Of a stretch of DNA of 64,000 nucleotides, positions 40,597-49,175 are shown piece after piece; position 1 is the first letter of the stretch, and each line of letters begins with the position of its first letter. The notes below the pieces were generated by a model. That model was not told the origin of the DNA. It did not search any database and was given only the letters and a program-made list of their open reading frames with translations. A program made the translations under genes and the position numbers. Source of the DNA: Blastococcus sp. CPCC 205250 (GTDB lineage: Bacteria > Actinomycetota > Actinomycetes > Mycobacteriales > Geodermatophilaceae); contig NZ_JABGCG010000004.1 in the NCBI RefSeq assembly GCF_019799925.1, forward strand, positions 1 through 64,000, read 5' to 3'.

Positions 40597-41565
40597 CTAG
40601 CTGCGCGGCACTCCACCGTGCGGGAGCCGTTCCGGCAGTGGAACTGGCTCGGAAGCTTCTTGACCCGAGCGAGGCCGAGCTCGGGGCTTGAGCTCGCTGA
40701 CGAGCACCCCGGCGACGATCAGTGCGGCGCCGACGATCGCGAGGCCAGGCAGTCGGTCGCCGGCAAGGCGGCCGATGATGCCGCCCCACACCGGTTCGCC
40801 GGCATAGATGACCGTCGCCCGGGTCGGGGACACCGACTGCTGCGCCCAGTTCATAGTGATCTGGATGAGGCAGCTGGCGGCCCCGAGGCCGATCGCGGCG
40901 GCAAGCCAGAGCCAGGAGAAGGACGGGACGGCCCCGCCGACGACGGGCATCATCGCCAGTGACAGTCCGCCGCCGACGAGTAGTTGCACGACCGTGACCC
41001 GGCCGAGGTCGACGGTGCCGGCGAACAGGCCGATGAGGACGATCTCCGCGGCGATGGCGATAGTGCTGACCAGCGTCAGGACCTCGCCGGTGCTCAGCGT
41101 CAACCCCGCCGAGCCGGGGTCGGCCAGCAGGAGCAGACCGGTGAAGGCGAGCGCCACCCCGGCCCAGGCGGCGGGCTTGGGCGCGCGGCGGAACGCCGCC
41201 CACTGCAGTAGCGGCACGAGCGGGACGTAGAGCGCGGTGAGGAACGCCGAGGTGCTGCTGGGGATCGTCTGCAGCCCGACGGTCTGCAGCGCGTAGCCAC
41301 CGAAGATCGTCACACCGATTGCGGCACCGGTACCGAGCTCCCGCCGCGTCAGTCCCCTGAGCGTGCGGCGGAAGATGACCGCGCTGATCGCGCCGGCGGC
41401 GAGGAAGCGCAGGCCGACGAAGAGCAGTGGCCCGCCGTGCTGCACCACGAGGTGGACGATGAGGAAGGTCGTGCCCCAAACCGCGGTGACGGCGACCAGA
41501 GCCAGCTCCTGCCGGCTGAACCGAACAGCACATCGACGCCGCCCTCGGTGCAACATGCTGCACAT
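40597..41565 (-). CDS. EamA/DMT-family transporter
   Basis: The 322-residue protein has ten predicted membrane helices in two EamA repeats. The first begins ELALVAVTAVWGTTFLIVHL, and the second has EPVWGGIIGRLAGDRLPGL. Members export amino acids, metabolites or drugs; RhtA and YdcZ-like members export threonine, homoserine and related compounds. The ATG at 41565 lies immediately after GATAAT on the minus strand (41579-41574), so the gene is probably leaderless with its own promoter. It is the last gene of a minus-strand series of seven that begins at 47905. Export of a toxic or surplus amino acid is the likely role. Confidence 0.85.
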   Translation of the reverse strand: MCSMLHRGRRRCAVRFSRQELALVAVTAVWGTTFLIVHLVVQHGGPLLFVGLRFLAAGAISAVIFRRTLRGLTRRELGTGAAIGVTIFGGYALQTVGLQTIPSSTSAFLTALYVPLVPLLQWAAFRRAPKPAAWAGVALAFTGLLLLADPGSAGLTLSTGEVLTLVSTIAIAAEIVLIGLFAGTVDLGRVTVVQLLVGGGLSLAMMPVVGGAVPSFSWLWLAAAIGLGAASCLIQITMNWAQQSVSPTRATVIYAGEPVWGGIIGRLAGDRLPGLAIVGAALIVAGVLVSELKPRARPRSGQEASEPVPLPERLPHGGVPRS

Positions 41566-41567
41566 CG

Positions 41568-41584
41568 TAGTGCATTATCGTGCG
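41568..41584 (-). promoter_or_regulatory. Shared operator-like motif at the exporter promoter
   Basis: The sequence is TAGTGCA, three bases, TCGTGCG when read on the plus strand. It overlaps the predicted -10 GATAAT and the start of the exporter gene. A near-identical motif lies at 47936-47952 in front of the gamma-lyase and the XRE regulator. The position suggests repression by a module regulator. Confidence 0.55.
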
Positions 41585-41628
41585 AAGGGTTCGGCGGTCA
41601 GGTGTCCCCACCCCACGACGACGTGCCG

Positions 41629-42441
41629 TCAGTGCAGGAAACCGGTGGCCGCCGTGCGCGCCTTGCCCGCTAGGAGAACCCGTCCCGCGTCGGTGGTGAC
41701 GACCGTGAGGTCTCCGCCGCGCGGAGATGCCTGCTCGGCGGACAGCGTCCTCCCGAGTTCCTCGCGCCAGTAGGGGCCGATCGTGCAGTGCGCGGACCCG
41801 GTCACCGGGTCCTCCGGAATGCCGTAGGCGGGGGCGAAGTAGCGCGACACGACCCCGCTGGCACGACGTCTGGCGGTGACGATCAGGCCGCCGACCGGCA
41901 GCCGCGTCACCTCCCGCAGGTCGGGAGACAGTCCGCGCACGGCTTCCTCCGACTCCAGGACCGCCAGCATGTTCTGCTCGCCGGGATTGGGATGGTCGGT
42001 GACTCCGGTCCACACCGGGACCGTGCCTGCCAGGGCGGCCAGCAGCTGTGGCGACGCGGGCACCTGAGCGGCGGGGACCGCAGGGAAGTCGAGCACGACC
42101 CGGTCCCCGTCTCGCGCAGCGGTGAGCCGCCCGCTTCGGGTGGCGAAGGCGGCGACCGCCTCCTTCAGGACGCCGGACTCCCATAGCCAGTGAGCGCTGG
42201 CCAGGGTGGCGTGCCCACACAGGGCGACCTCGGCCACCGGCGTGAACCAGCGCAGCCGGAACCTCCCGTCCTCGCCCGGAGCGAGGAACGCGGTCTCTGC
42301 CTGCTGGAGCTCGTTCGCCACACCCTGCATCCAGTCGGGGTCGGGGAACTCGTCCAGCAGCAGCACTCCTGCCGGGTTGCCGGAGAACGGTCGCTCGGTC
42401 GTGAACGCGTCCACGATCGCGAATGCCCGGTCAGAAGGCAC
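41629..42441 (-). CDS. PhzF-family isomerase/epimerase-like protein
   Basis: The 270-residue protein has the PhzF/diaminopimelate-epimerase fold. It starts VPSDRAFAIVDAFTTERPFS, then GNPAGVLLLD, with the catalytic Glu region at QQAETAFLAPGEDGRFRLRW. FTPVAEVALCGHATLASAHW and the late ASGVVSRYFAPAYGIPEDPV, then TGSAHC complete the family. The GTG at 42441 follows AAGGAG by seven bases. Many PhzF members have unknown substrates. A decayed paralogue lies at 50063. Confidence 0.88.
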   Translation of the reverse strand: MPSDRAFAIVDAFTTERPFSGNPAGVLLLDEFPDPDWMQGVANELQQAETAFLAPGEDGRFRLRWFTPVAEVALCGHATLASAHWLWESGVLKEAVAAFATRSGRLTAARDGDRVVLDFPAVPAAQVPASPQLLAALAGTVPVWTGVTDHPNPGEQNMLAVLESEEAVRGLSPDLREVTRLPVGGLIVTARRRASGVVSRYFAPAYGIPEDPVTGSAHCTIGPYWREELGRTLSAEQASPRGGDLTVVTTDAGRVLLAGKARTAATGFLH

Positions 42442-42565
42442 GAGGCGGCTCCTTGCAGCGCTCACAACGGGGCGAGCGGACAGGTCGTGACGGCGACGAT
42501 GCTCCGCAGCGTTGGGCGAAGTCCGTCGGCCCTGGGGCGCTGCATGGCAGCCGGCTGCGAGGTCA

Positions 42566-43465
42566 TCACCGGTTGCCATCGGTGGGCTGGTCCAGCTGGC
42601 TGGCGGCTGCTGCGAGTAGAGCGTCGCGGACGCTGTCGAGCCCGTCGGAGCGTAAGCGCCACTGCTGCCAGTGCAGGACGACGTCGACCGCCCCGGCCGG
42701 GTCGAGGTCGATGAGCTCGGCTGCCAGCGCCCGCGCCTGCTGGTCGGGCAGCATGCCCCAGCCCAGGCCCAGCACCACCGCGGCGGCGTAGTCCGACGAG
42801 GCAGGCACGTAGTGCACCGGAGGGGCGGCGTCGCGACCGGCGCGGGTGTGCAGCCACCGATGTGCCAGTTCGTCCCGGCGGTTGAAGACCACGACCGGGG
42901 CGCGCCGGAGCGCTTGCGGGGTCGGGCCGTCGGAGAACCACCGCTGCGTGAAGGCAGCGGCGGCCACCGGCCGGAAGCGCATGCCGCCGAGTCGGGTGAT
43001 CGTGCAACCCGGCACGGGTTCGGGTTCGGCCGTCACGGCGGCCATGACAGTGCCGGCGCGGAGCAGGGCGCTGGTGTGCTCCTGGTCTTCGCGGTGCAGG
43101 TCGAAGGAGACGTCACCGGCTAGGGGGGCCAGGGCGGGGAGCACCCAGGTGGCCATCGAGTCCGCGTTGACGGCGATAGGAAGGGTCGGCGGGCGTCCAG
43201 CGACGGGGTCGTCGCCGAGCTCCCGGGCGACGTCGGCGGTGAGGAGGTCGACCTGCCGGGCCAGTCGTAGCACCGCCTCCCCGGACTCGGTGACCTGCAC
43301 CGGCTTCGTCCGGACCAGCAGGATCCGTCCGGTGGTGACCTCCAGTGCGCGGAGACGTTGGCTGATGGCCGAGGGCGTGACCTGCAACGCCCGCGCGGCG
43401 GCCTCGAGAGTGCCGCTGCGGACGGTGGCGTCCAGTGCCCGCAGCTGGGCGGGGTCGAACTCCAC
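42566..43465 (-). CDS. LysR-type regulator of the ArgP/LysG branch
   Basis: The 299-residue protein has an N-terminal winged HTH (QLRALDATVRSGTLEAAARA, then LQVTPSAISQRLRALEVTTG) and a LysR effector domain with DLLTADVARELGD and DYAAAVVLGLGWGMLPDQQ. ArgP/LysG proteins sense basic amino acids and activate exporters. That branch fits an exporter in the same module, though a LysE-type exporter is absent here and a DMT exporter takes its place. The GTG at 43465 precedes the conserved FDPAQLRALD. It lies 52 bases after the E1-like gene. Confidence 0.85.
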   Translation of the reverse strand: MEFDPAQLRALDATVRSGTLEAAARALQVTPSAISQRLRALEVTTGRILLVRTKPVQVTESGEAVLRLARQVDLLTADVARELGDDPVAGRPPTLPIAVNADSMATWVLPALAPLAGDVSFDLHREDQEHTSALLRAGTVMAAVTAEPEPVPGCTITRLGGMRFRPVAAAAFTQRWFSDGPTPQALRRAPVVVFNRRDELAHRWLHTRAGRDAAPPVHYVPASSDYAAAVVLGLGWGMLPDQQARALAAELIDLDPAGAVDVVLHWQQWRLRSDGLDSVRDALLAAAASQLDQPTDGNR

Positions 43466-43517
43466 GATCAGCGAGTCTCCGATTCGGGCACGATGTCGAA
43501 CAGCAGTGCGTCCGCGG

Positions 43518-45839
43518 TCAGTCGACGAGGTCGAGAGCTGCGCCGACCACCGTGTTGGTGTCGAGGCCGTGCAGCGCGTACACCGACGCGAGGTCGCCGC
43601 TCTGCCCGAACTTCGTGACACCCAGATGTGCGGCAGGCACGCCGCGGACTCCGGCGAGGAACGCCAGGGTGTGCGGGTGCCCGTCGAGGACGGTGACCAT
43701 CGGCCGCGCCCGCTTTTCAGGGAACGCGGCGTCCAGGATCCAGGTCGCGGCGTCGTCGAGGCCCCGGCGGGCCTGCAGCGCCCGGAACAGCAGGCCGGGG
43801 CTGGTGACGACCACGACGTCCGCGGCGAACCCCAGGTCGCCGAGGCGGTCGGCAGCGGCCAGCACCTCGGGGACGACGGCGCCCATCGCCACCAGGGTTA
43901 CGCCGGGGTCGGAGACGTCCTGTCGCAGAGAGTACGCGCCGGCCACCACCTGCCGCCTCCGTCGCTCGCGGGCGGCCGGGTCGCCGGGGACGTCGGCCAG
44001 CGATTGGTCGACCGGTCGGGTGGACAGCCGCAGGTAGGCCGAGGCCCCCTCGGGTCGGCCGAGCCGGGACAGCGATGCGAGCAGGCACCACTCGGTGTCG
44101 AGGGCGAACGCGGGTTCGTAGGTGATGCAGCCCGGCTGCTCCAGCCCGACGGACGGCGTCGTGATCGACTGGTGCGCGCCGCCCTCGGACGCCAGCGTCA
44201 CGCCGGACGGGGTGCCGACCAGGATCGACTGCCCGCCGGCGTAGATGCCGAACGACCAGGGCTCCAGAGCCCGCTCGACGAACGGGTCGTAGAGGACGCC
44301 GATCGGCAGCAGCGGCTGCCCCCAGCGACTCCAGGTGGCGCCGAGCTCCCCGATCGCACCGACCAGGTTCGTCTCGGCGATGCCCAACTCGATGTGCTGG
44401 CCGGACGGGCGCTCCCGCCAGTGCAGGATCGTCTCGGCGTCGTCGGCGAACCAGTTGCGCCGGTCCTCGTGGGACCAGACGCCGACCTTGTTCACCCAGC
44501 CGCCGAGGTTGGTCGAGGAGCTGACGTCGGGGCTGACGGTCACCACCCGGCGGCCGGCCTCCGGAGCGGCGCGGTTGAGGTCGAGCAGGGTGCGACCGAG
44601 CGCGGCCTGGGTGGTCGCCGTTCCCGACGGCGTGCGGCCGAGGTCGGCCGGGATCTCCGGCGCGGCCTGCACCTCGGATGCCTCCCGCCGGAGCCGCTGC
44701 GCCGTGTCGGCCAGCAGTCGCGCTGGGGCACTGTCCCCGGGGAAGCCGGCCCACGGGTCGGCGGGGTCGACACCGAGGCGGGCGGCGAGCTCGTGCAGCT
44801 GGGCCTCGGTCAGCAGGGCGGAGTGGTTCTGCGGATGGCCCTCGGAGGCCAGTCCGTAGCCCTTGAGCGTGTAGGCGAGGACGACAGTGGGCCGGGTGTC
44901 GTCGATCTGCGCGAAAGCGTCGCGCAGGGCGGCGAGGTCGTGGCCGCCGAGGTTGCGCACGGCGGCGGCCAGGTCGGCGTCCGGGACCTCGGCGATGAGA
45001 GCGTCGATGCCCGCGGCCCCCGCCCTGTCACCGGGCAGCAGCCGGCGCAGGTCCGCGGCATCGTGGCGGAGGAGCCGCTGGTACTCCGGGTTGGACATCT
45101 CGTCGATCCGCGCACGGAGCGCGGCGCCACCCGGACGTGCGAACAGCTCCTCGAGCAGTCGCCCGTACTTGACGGTGAGCACCTGCCAACCGGCCGCGGC
45201 GAACATGCCCTGCAGCCGGGTGGCGCCCATCGTCGGAACCACGCGGTCCAGGGACTGCCGATTGAGGTCGACGACCCAGACGACCTCGCCGAGCTCGGCG
45301 ACCATCGGGTCGAGCACCGCCTCCCAGACCGCGCCCTCGTCGAGTTCAGCGTCCCCCACCAGTGACCACTGCCGGCCGGTGCCGCCGGCGCCGAGCTGGG
45401 TGTTGACGTACCGGCGGGCGATCGCGCCCCAGATCGGCGCGGTCGCGCCGATGCCGACGCTGCCGGTCGAGTAGTCGGCAGGGACGGGGTCCTTCAGCCG
45501 GCTGGGGTAGCTCTGCAGGCCGCCGAACTCGCGCAGCGTCGTCAGATAGGAGGCGTCGAGCTGGCCGAGCAGGTACTCCAGTGCGTGCAGCACCGGCGAG
45601 GCGTGCGGCTTCACGCTCACCCGGTCCTCGGCCTGCAACTGCTCCAGCCACAGCGCCGTCATGATCGTCACCATCGAGGCGCTGGACGCCTGGTGACCAC
45701 CGACCTTGAGCCCGCTCGGGTTGGGGCGCACCCGGTTCGCGTGGTCGACGATCGCGGTCGCCAGCCACAGCACGCGCTGCTCGATCTCGCGCAGGACCTG
45801 GTCGGTGATATCGGCCGGCTGAGCGGCGGTGAGGGTCAT
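43518..45839 (-). CDS. TPP-dependent 2-oxoacid dehydrogenase E1-like (MdeB-like)
   Basis: The 773-residue protein resembles the homodimeric pyruvate-dehydrogenase E1 group. HQASSASMVTIMTALWLEQL and a TPP/Mg motif (GDAELDEGAVWEAVLDPMVA, with the Asn in WVVDLNRQSLDR) occur in the first half. The second half has SPDVSSSTNLGGWVNK, the QHIELGIAETNLVGAIGELG segment and a transketolase C-terminal domain. The closest known idea is Pseudomonas MdeB, encoded with methionine gamma-lyase and active on 2-oxobutyrate. No E2 or E3 gene is visible in the island. It lies 88 bases after the PaiB-like gene. Confidence 0.78.
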   Translation of the reverse strand: MTLTAAQPADITDQVLREIEQRVLWLATAIVDHANRVRPNPSGLKVGGHQASSASMVTIMTALWLEQLQAEDRVSVKPHASPVLHALEYLLGQLDASYLTTLREFGGLQSYPSRLKDPVPADYSTGSVGIGATAPIWGAIARRYVNTQLGAGGTGRQWSLVGDAELDEGAVWEAVLDPMVAELGEVVWVVDLNRQSLDRVVPTMGATRLQGMFAAAGWQVLTVKYGRLLEELFARPGGAALRARIDEMSNPEYQRLLRHDAADLRRLLPGDRAGAAGIDALIAEVPDADLAAAVRNLGGHDLAALRDAFAQIDDTRPTVVLAYTLKGYGLASEGHPQNHSALLTEAQLHELAARLGVDPADPWAGFPGDSAPARLLADTAQRLRREASEVQAAPEIPADLGRTPSGTATTQAALGRTLLDLNRAAPEAGRRVVTVSPDVSSSTNLGGWVNKVGVWSHEDRRNWFADDAETILHWRERPSGQHIELGIAETNLVGAIGELGATWSRWGQPLLPIGVLYDPFVERALEPWSFGIYAGGQSILVGTPSGVTLASEGGAHQSITTPSVGLEQPGCITYEPAFALDTEWCLLASLSRLGRPEGASAYLRLSTRPVDQSLADVPGDPAARERRRRQVVAGAYSLRQDVSDPGVTLVAMGAVVPEVLAAADRLGDLGFAADVVVVTSPGLLFRALQARRGLDDAATWILDAAFPEKRARPMVTVLDGHPHTLAFLAGVRGVPAAHLGVTKFGQSGDLASVYALHGLDTNTVVGAALDLVD

Positions 45840-45927
45840 CGGCTCGGGTCCTCGTGACGGAGTGCGGCGTGGAGGGATGGAACTCGCGTGCGGTCGGGCG
45901 CCTGCGGTTCCTGAGCGGTCCAGTGCC

Positions 45928-46590
45928 TCATCGTGTCCGCAAGGTGCCGATGCGTGCCAGCCGCCGTCGCTGCTGGGTGGCGGCGCCGACGTCGCGGCCG
46001 GTACCGCGGTGCTCGAGACGGTCCGCGGCCTGCGCGCGGTGGGCGGTGGGGTTGGAGTCGTCGTACTTGAACTTCGCGGCGACGCCGGTCACCTGAAGGC
46101 GCAGACCACGGATGCCGGGCAGCATCCGCCCGTAGGGCGGGGCTTCGGCGGCGACGGCGGCGTGGTCGCCGGAGGGCTGGAAGTGAGCGAGCTGGCGGGT
46201 GAGCAGGTCGGCCTTGTCGGCGGGGTCGTCGACGATCTCGGCGTGGCAGCGGAGCTGGACGGCGGTGTAGTAGCTGGTGGGGACGCCGTCCTCGTCGGGA
46301 CCGCCGGCCTTCGCCCGCCAGGTGGTCGGGATGTAGGCGTAGTCGTCGAGCACGCTCACGAGCACGTTGGGGTCGGCGTCGATGGCAGCCCACACCGGGT
46401 TGGGGCGGGCCAGGTGAACCAGCAGCTGGGTGCCGGTCGGGGTGTCCTCCACGGTGAAGTGCGTCGGGATGACCGTGGGCGGCTGGCCGGGCAGGCCGTT
46501 GACGACCAGTTGGCCGAAGTCGTGGCCATCGGCCAGCCAGGCGCGCCACTCCGCCTCGTCGAGGGCGGCGTCCCAGGGGTGGATCAGCAC
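45928..46590 (-). CDS. PaiB-like FMN-binding protein
   Basis: The 220-residue protein has the PaiB split-barrel fold: VLIHPWDAALDEAEWRAWLA, then VNGLPGQPPTVIPTHFTV and HLARPNPVWAAI. The VPTSYYTAVQLRCHAEIVDD and FQPSGDHAAVAAE-type segments are also family-like. PaiB members bind FMN or a related ligand, and some are called negative regulators, but many are of unknown role. The GTG at 46590 overlaps the B3/4 gene stop by 7 bases, so they are co-translated. Confidence 0.8.
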   Translation of the reverse strand: MLIHPWDAALDEAEWRAWLADGHDFGQLVVNGLPGQPPTVIPTHFTVEDTPTGTQLLVHLARPNPVWAAIDADPNVLVSVLDDYAYIPTTWRAKAGGPDEDGVPTSYYTAVQLRCHAEIVDDPADKADLLTRQLAHFQPSGDHAAVAAEAPPYGRMLPGIRGLRLQVTGVAAKFKYDDSNPTAHRAQAADRLEHRGTGRDVGAATQQRRRLARIGTLRTR

Positions 46591-47315
46591 GGGGCACCTG
46601 CGTCGGCGCGGGTGAGCAGCCGGCGGTGGGAGGTGGCGTCTGGGCTGAGGGCGAGCAGGCCCTCGGTGAGCGCGTCGGCTGCGGCGTGTGCGTCGTCGTC
46701 GGTCAGCGGGTGGAGCACGTCGAGGATGAAGACGGCGCTGGTGGTGGCGGGGGTGATGCCGGTGCGGGTGCACTGGCGCCAGTTCCAGCGGCGGCAGGTG
46801 ACGCCGGCGTCGTCGCGCCAGACGACCTCGCCGACCTCGGGGTGTTCGACGACCGCCTCGCCGCCGGCGACGGTGTCGAAGGTCTCGGTGCTGTCGGCGC
46901 GCACGAGTCGCGGCGGGCTGGCGTAGGCGGCGCGGTCCTCTCCGCCGAAGGGGATCATCGAGGCGATGGAGACGGCGTTGTAGACGTCGGTGATCCGGTC
47001 GATCCGTGGCAGGCCGCCGGGGTCGAGCCGGCGCATCAGCGCTTCCACGCTGGGCCGGGTGCGCTGCGGCTTGGCCCCGAACGCCCGGTAGGCCTCCCGC
47101 CACGCGGCGAGGTGCGGCAGCTCCTCGGGCTTGCGGCCGTCGAGCCGCGCCCGCGCGGTGGCCTCGGCGGCGGTGAGGACCTGCTCGCTGACCTCGTCGC
47201 TGGGGCCGCCCTCCAGGCCGTCGGCGGTCAGCAGCACCACGCGGTAGTCCGGCCGCAGCGCGAAGACCGCGTCGTCGACGGTGGCGGCGGCGAGCCACTG
47301 CTGGGGGTCGGTCAC
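46584..47315 (-). CDS. Standalone B3/4-domain tRNA-editing protein (CtdA-like)
   Basis: The 243-residue protein is a single B3/4 domain, the editing domain of phenylalanyl-tRNA synthetase beta. Key segments are AYRAFGAKPQRTRPSVEALM, then RRLDPGGLPRIDRITDVYNA, VSIASMIPFGGEDRAAY, EVGEVVWRDDAGVTCRRWNW and RQCTRTGITPATTSAVFILD. Free-standing B3/4 proteins remove wrong amino acids from tRNA, and one (CtdA) deacylates canavanyl-tRNA-Arg in a canavanine-degrading Pseudomonas. It overlaps the XRE gene by 4 bases and the PaiB-like gene by 7. The canavanine link is an inference from context. Confidence 0.82.
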   Translation of the reverse strand: MTDPQQWLAAATVDDAVFALRPDYRVVLLTADGLEGGPSDEVSEQVLTAAEATARARLDGRKPEELPHLAAWREAYRAFGAKPQRTRPSVEALMRRLDPGGLPRIDRITDVYNAVSIASMIPFGGEDRAAYASPPRLVRADSTETFDTVAGGEAVVEHPEVGEVVWRDDAGVTCRRWNWRQCTRTGITPATTSAVFILDVLHPLTDDDAHAAADALTEGLLALSPDATSHRRLLTRADAGAPC

Positions 47316-47905
47316 GGACGGCTCCCGGTGACGTGGGGCTGGAAGACGGTGAGGGCGAAGCGTGCGGGGCCGGCGGCGTCGGCGGGGGTGGCGTATCCGT
47401 GGGCGACGTCGCCGGCGAAGGCCGCGGAGTCGCCGACCTCGAGCCGCTCGGTGCGGTCGCCGACGCGCAGGTCGACAGCGCCCTCCAGGACGAGCAGCAG
47501 TTCCCGGGTGCCGGCGCTGTGCGCCTCGCTGGTGTTCGCATCGCCCGGCTGCAGCGTCCAGTCCCACAGCTCGACGACGTCGGGCGGCTGGGTGCCGGCG
47601 ACCAGCAACGCCTGCCCGCCGTGGTCGCCGTGCCACAGCACCGGGGCCCGCCCGGCCACAGTCACGGTGAGGGCGTGCGGGCGTTCGACGTCGACCAGCA
47701 CCGGCAGTCCGACACCGAGGGCGTCGCTGATCCGCAGCAGGGTCGCGATGCTCGGGTTGCCCTCGCCGTGCTCGATGGTGATGACCATGCGGCGACTAAC
47801 GCCCGACCGGTCCGCGAGCTCGTCCAGCGTCCAGCCGCGGGCCGTCCGGTGTTGCCGGACCCGCTCACCGATCAACTCGTTGACCGCGACGACGGCTTGC
47901 ATCAT
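47312..47905 (-). CDS. XRE-cupin transcriptional regulator
   Basis: The 197-residue protein joins an N-terminal Cro-type HTH (GERVRQHRTARGWTLDELAD, then RSGVSRRMVITIEHGEGNPS) with a C-terminal cupin sensor (RELLLVLEGAVDLRVGDRTE, then RLEVGDSAAFAGDVAHGYA). Such regulators often control nearby amino-acid or polyamine genes and bind their effector in the cupin. It is the first gene of the minus-strand series and is divergent from the gamma-lyase gene. The shared repeat at 47936 in the divergent interval is a candidate binding site. Two ATG codons in a row (47905 and 47902) follow a GGGAGG site. Confidence 0.87.
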   Translation of the reverse strand: MMQAVVAVNELIGERVRQHRTARGWTLDELADRSGVSRRMVITIEHGEGNPSIATLLRISDALGVGLPVLVDVERPHALTVTVAGRAPVLWHGDHGGQALLVAGTQPPDVVELWDWTLQPGDANTSEAHSAGTRELLLVLEGAVDLRVGDRTERLEVGDSAAFAGDVAHGYATPADAAGPARFALTVFQPHVTGSRP

Positions 47906-47935
47906 CCCCAGGACCTCCCTCTACGCTGCCTGTCA

Positions 47936-47952
47936 TAGTGCAACATAGTGCA
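47936..47952 (+). promoter_or_regulatory. Shared operator-like motif in the divergent interval
   Basis: TAGTGCA, three bases, TAGTGCA forms a direct repeat with a 10-base period, between the XRE start (47905) and the gamma-lyase start (47967). The same motif with two changes lies at the DMT exporter promoter. CATAGT (47944-47949) within it may be the -10 for the gamma-lyase. Confidence 0.6.
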
Positions 47953-47966
47953 TCGCAGCGAGAGGG

Positions 47967-49175
47967 GTGAGGTCCGTGCAACAGGAAGGTTCGGTGGATC
48001 AAGGTCTGCGGGTGGAGACGCGGCTGGCGGTAGGCGGCCGCGGAAACCACGAGCCGGGACAGTCGCTGAACGTCCCGATCATCCCGGCGTCGAACTTCCG
48101 CGCCGCGCCGCCGGACGTGATCGGGCGGGAGTACTCCCGCGATGACGGAACCCCGGGCTGGGAGGCACTGGAGGGGCTGATCGGCGACCTGGAGGGCGGA
48201 CCTGCGGTGTCGTTCTCCTCCGGCATGGCCGCGATCGCCGCTGTCCTGGAGCTGCTGCCGGTCGGCGCCCGCGTGGTCGCTCCCCGGGACAGTTACACCG
48301 CCCTGCGCGGTCTGCTGGCAGACGGCGCGGCGGCCGGTGACCGCTGGCGGTCTCGGATCGTGGACATGACCGACGCCGGTGACCTGCTGGCCGCGGTCGC
48401 CGACGCCGACCTGGTGTGGCTGGAGACCCCGAGCAACCCGTTGCTGGACGTCGTCGGCATCGCCGAGGTCGCGCAGGCGGCCGCGGCGGCCGGCGCGCTG
48501 GTGGCGGTGGACAACACCTTCGCCACCCCGCTGCTGCAGAACCCGCTCGACCTGGGCGCCGACTTCGTCGTGCACAGCGCGACCAAGTCGATCGGCGGCC
48601 ACTCCGACCTGCTGCTGGGCCTGGTGGTGTGCCGCCGCCCCGAGGACCGGGCGCGGCTGAGCCGCCGCCGCGAGGTGGCCGGGGCCACCCCCGGCGCGCT
48701 GGAGGCGTTCCTCGCCCTGCGCGGCGCCCGCACCCTGGCTGTCCGGCTGCGCCAGGAGCAAGAGACCGCCGGCGAGCTCGCCCGGCGGCTGGCGGCGCAC
48801 CCCGCGGTCGGCCGGGTGCGCTACCCGGGCCTGCCCGACGACCCCAACCACGCCCGCGCCGCCGCCCAGATGCGCGGCTTCGGGACCGTGCTCAGCCTGG
48901 AGCTGCCCGACGCCGGCACCGCCGACGCCGTCTGCGCTGCCCTGCGCGTCATCTCGCACGCCACCAGCCTCGGCGGGGTCGAGTCCACCATCGAGCGGCG
49001 CGCGAAGCTCCCCGGGCAGGAACACGTGCCAGCCGGCCTGCTGCGCCTGAGCGTGGGCTGCGAGCACGTCGAGGATCTGTGGACCGACCTGCGCATCGCG
49101 CTCGAGACCTCCGCCGCGACAGCGCCTGCCGGGTCCGCCGTCGGTTCGACCGTTGCCGCCGGGAGTCACCCGTGA
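47967..49175 (+). CDS. Cys/Met-metabolism PLP enzyme (gamma-lyase/gamma-synthase type)
   Basis: The protein of about 400 residues belongs to the trans-sulfuration family. Key segments are SLNVPIIPASNFRAA, SFSSGMAAIAAVLELLPVGA, VWLETPSNPLLDVVGIAEVA, VDNTFATPLLQNPLDLGADF and VVHSATKSIGGHSDLLLG, which holds the PLP lysine. HATSLGGVESTIERRAKLP is the usual C-terminal segment. It could be cystathionine gamma-synthase, methionine gamma-lyase or the related canavanine gamma-lyase; sequence alone does not decide. GTG codons at 47967, 47976 and 47994 are all possible starts; GGTGAGG before 47976 and AGGAAGG before 47994 look best. It is coupled to the MOSC gene by 4 bases. Confidence 0.88.
   Translation: MRSVQQEGSVDQGLRVETRLAVGGRGNHEPGQSLNVPIIPASNFRAAPPDVIGREYSRDDGTPGWEALEGLIGDLEGGPAVSFSSGMAAIAAVLELLPVGARVVAPRDSYTALRGLLADGAAAGDRWRSRIVDMTDAGDLLAAVADADLVWLETPSNPLLDVVGIAEVAQAAAAAGALVAVDNTFATPLLQNPLDLGADFVVHSATKSIGGHSDLLLGLVVCRRPEDRARLSRRREVAGATPGALEAFLALRGARTLAVRLRQEQETAGELARRLAAHPAVGRVRYPGLPDDPNHARAAAQMRGFGTVLSLELPDAGTADAVCAALRVISHATSLGGVESTIERRAKLPGQEHVPAGLLRLSVGCEHVEDLWTDLRIALETSAATAPAGSAVGSTVAAGSHP

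Noticed and set aside
43518..45365. Plus-strand open frame of over 800 residues opposite the E1-like gene
   Set aside because: The minus strand has clear TPP-enzyme motifs; the plus-strand product is Arg/Gly/Pro-rich with no motif.
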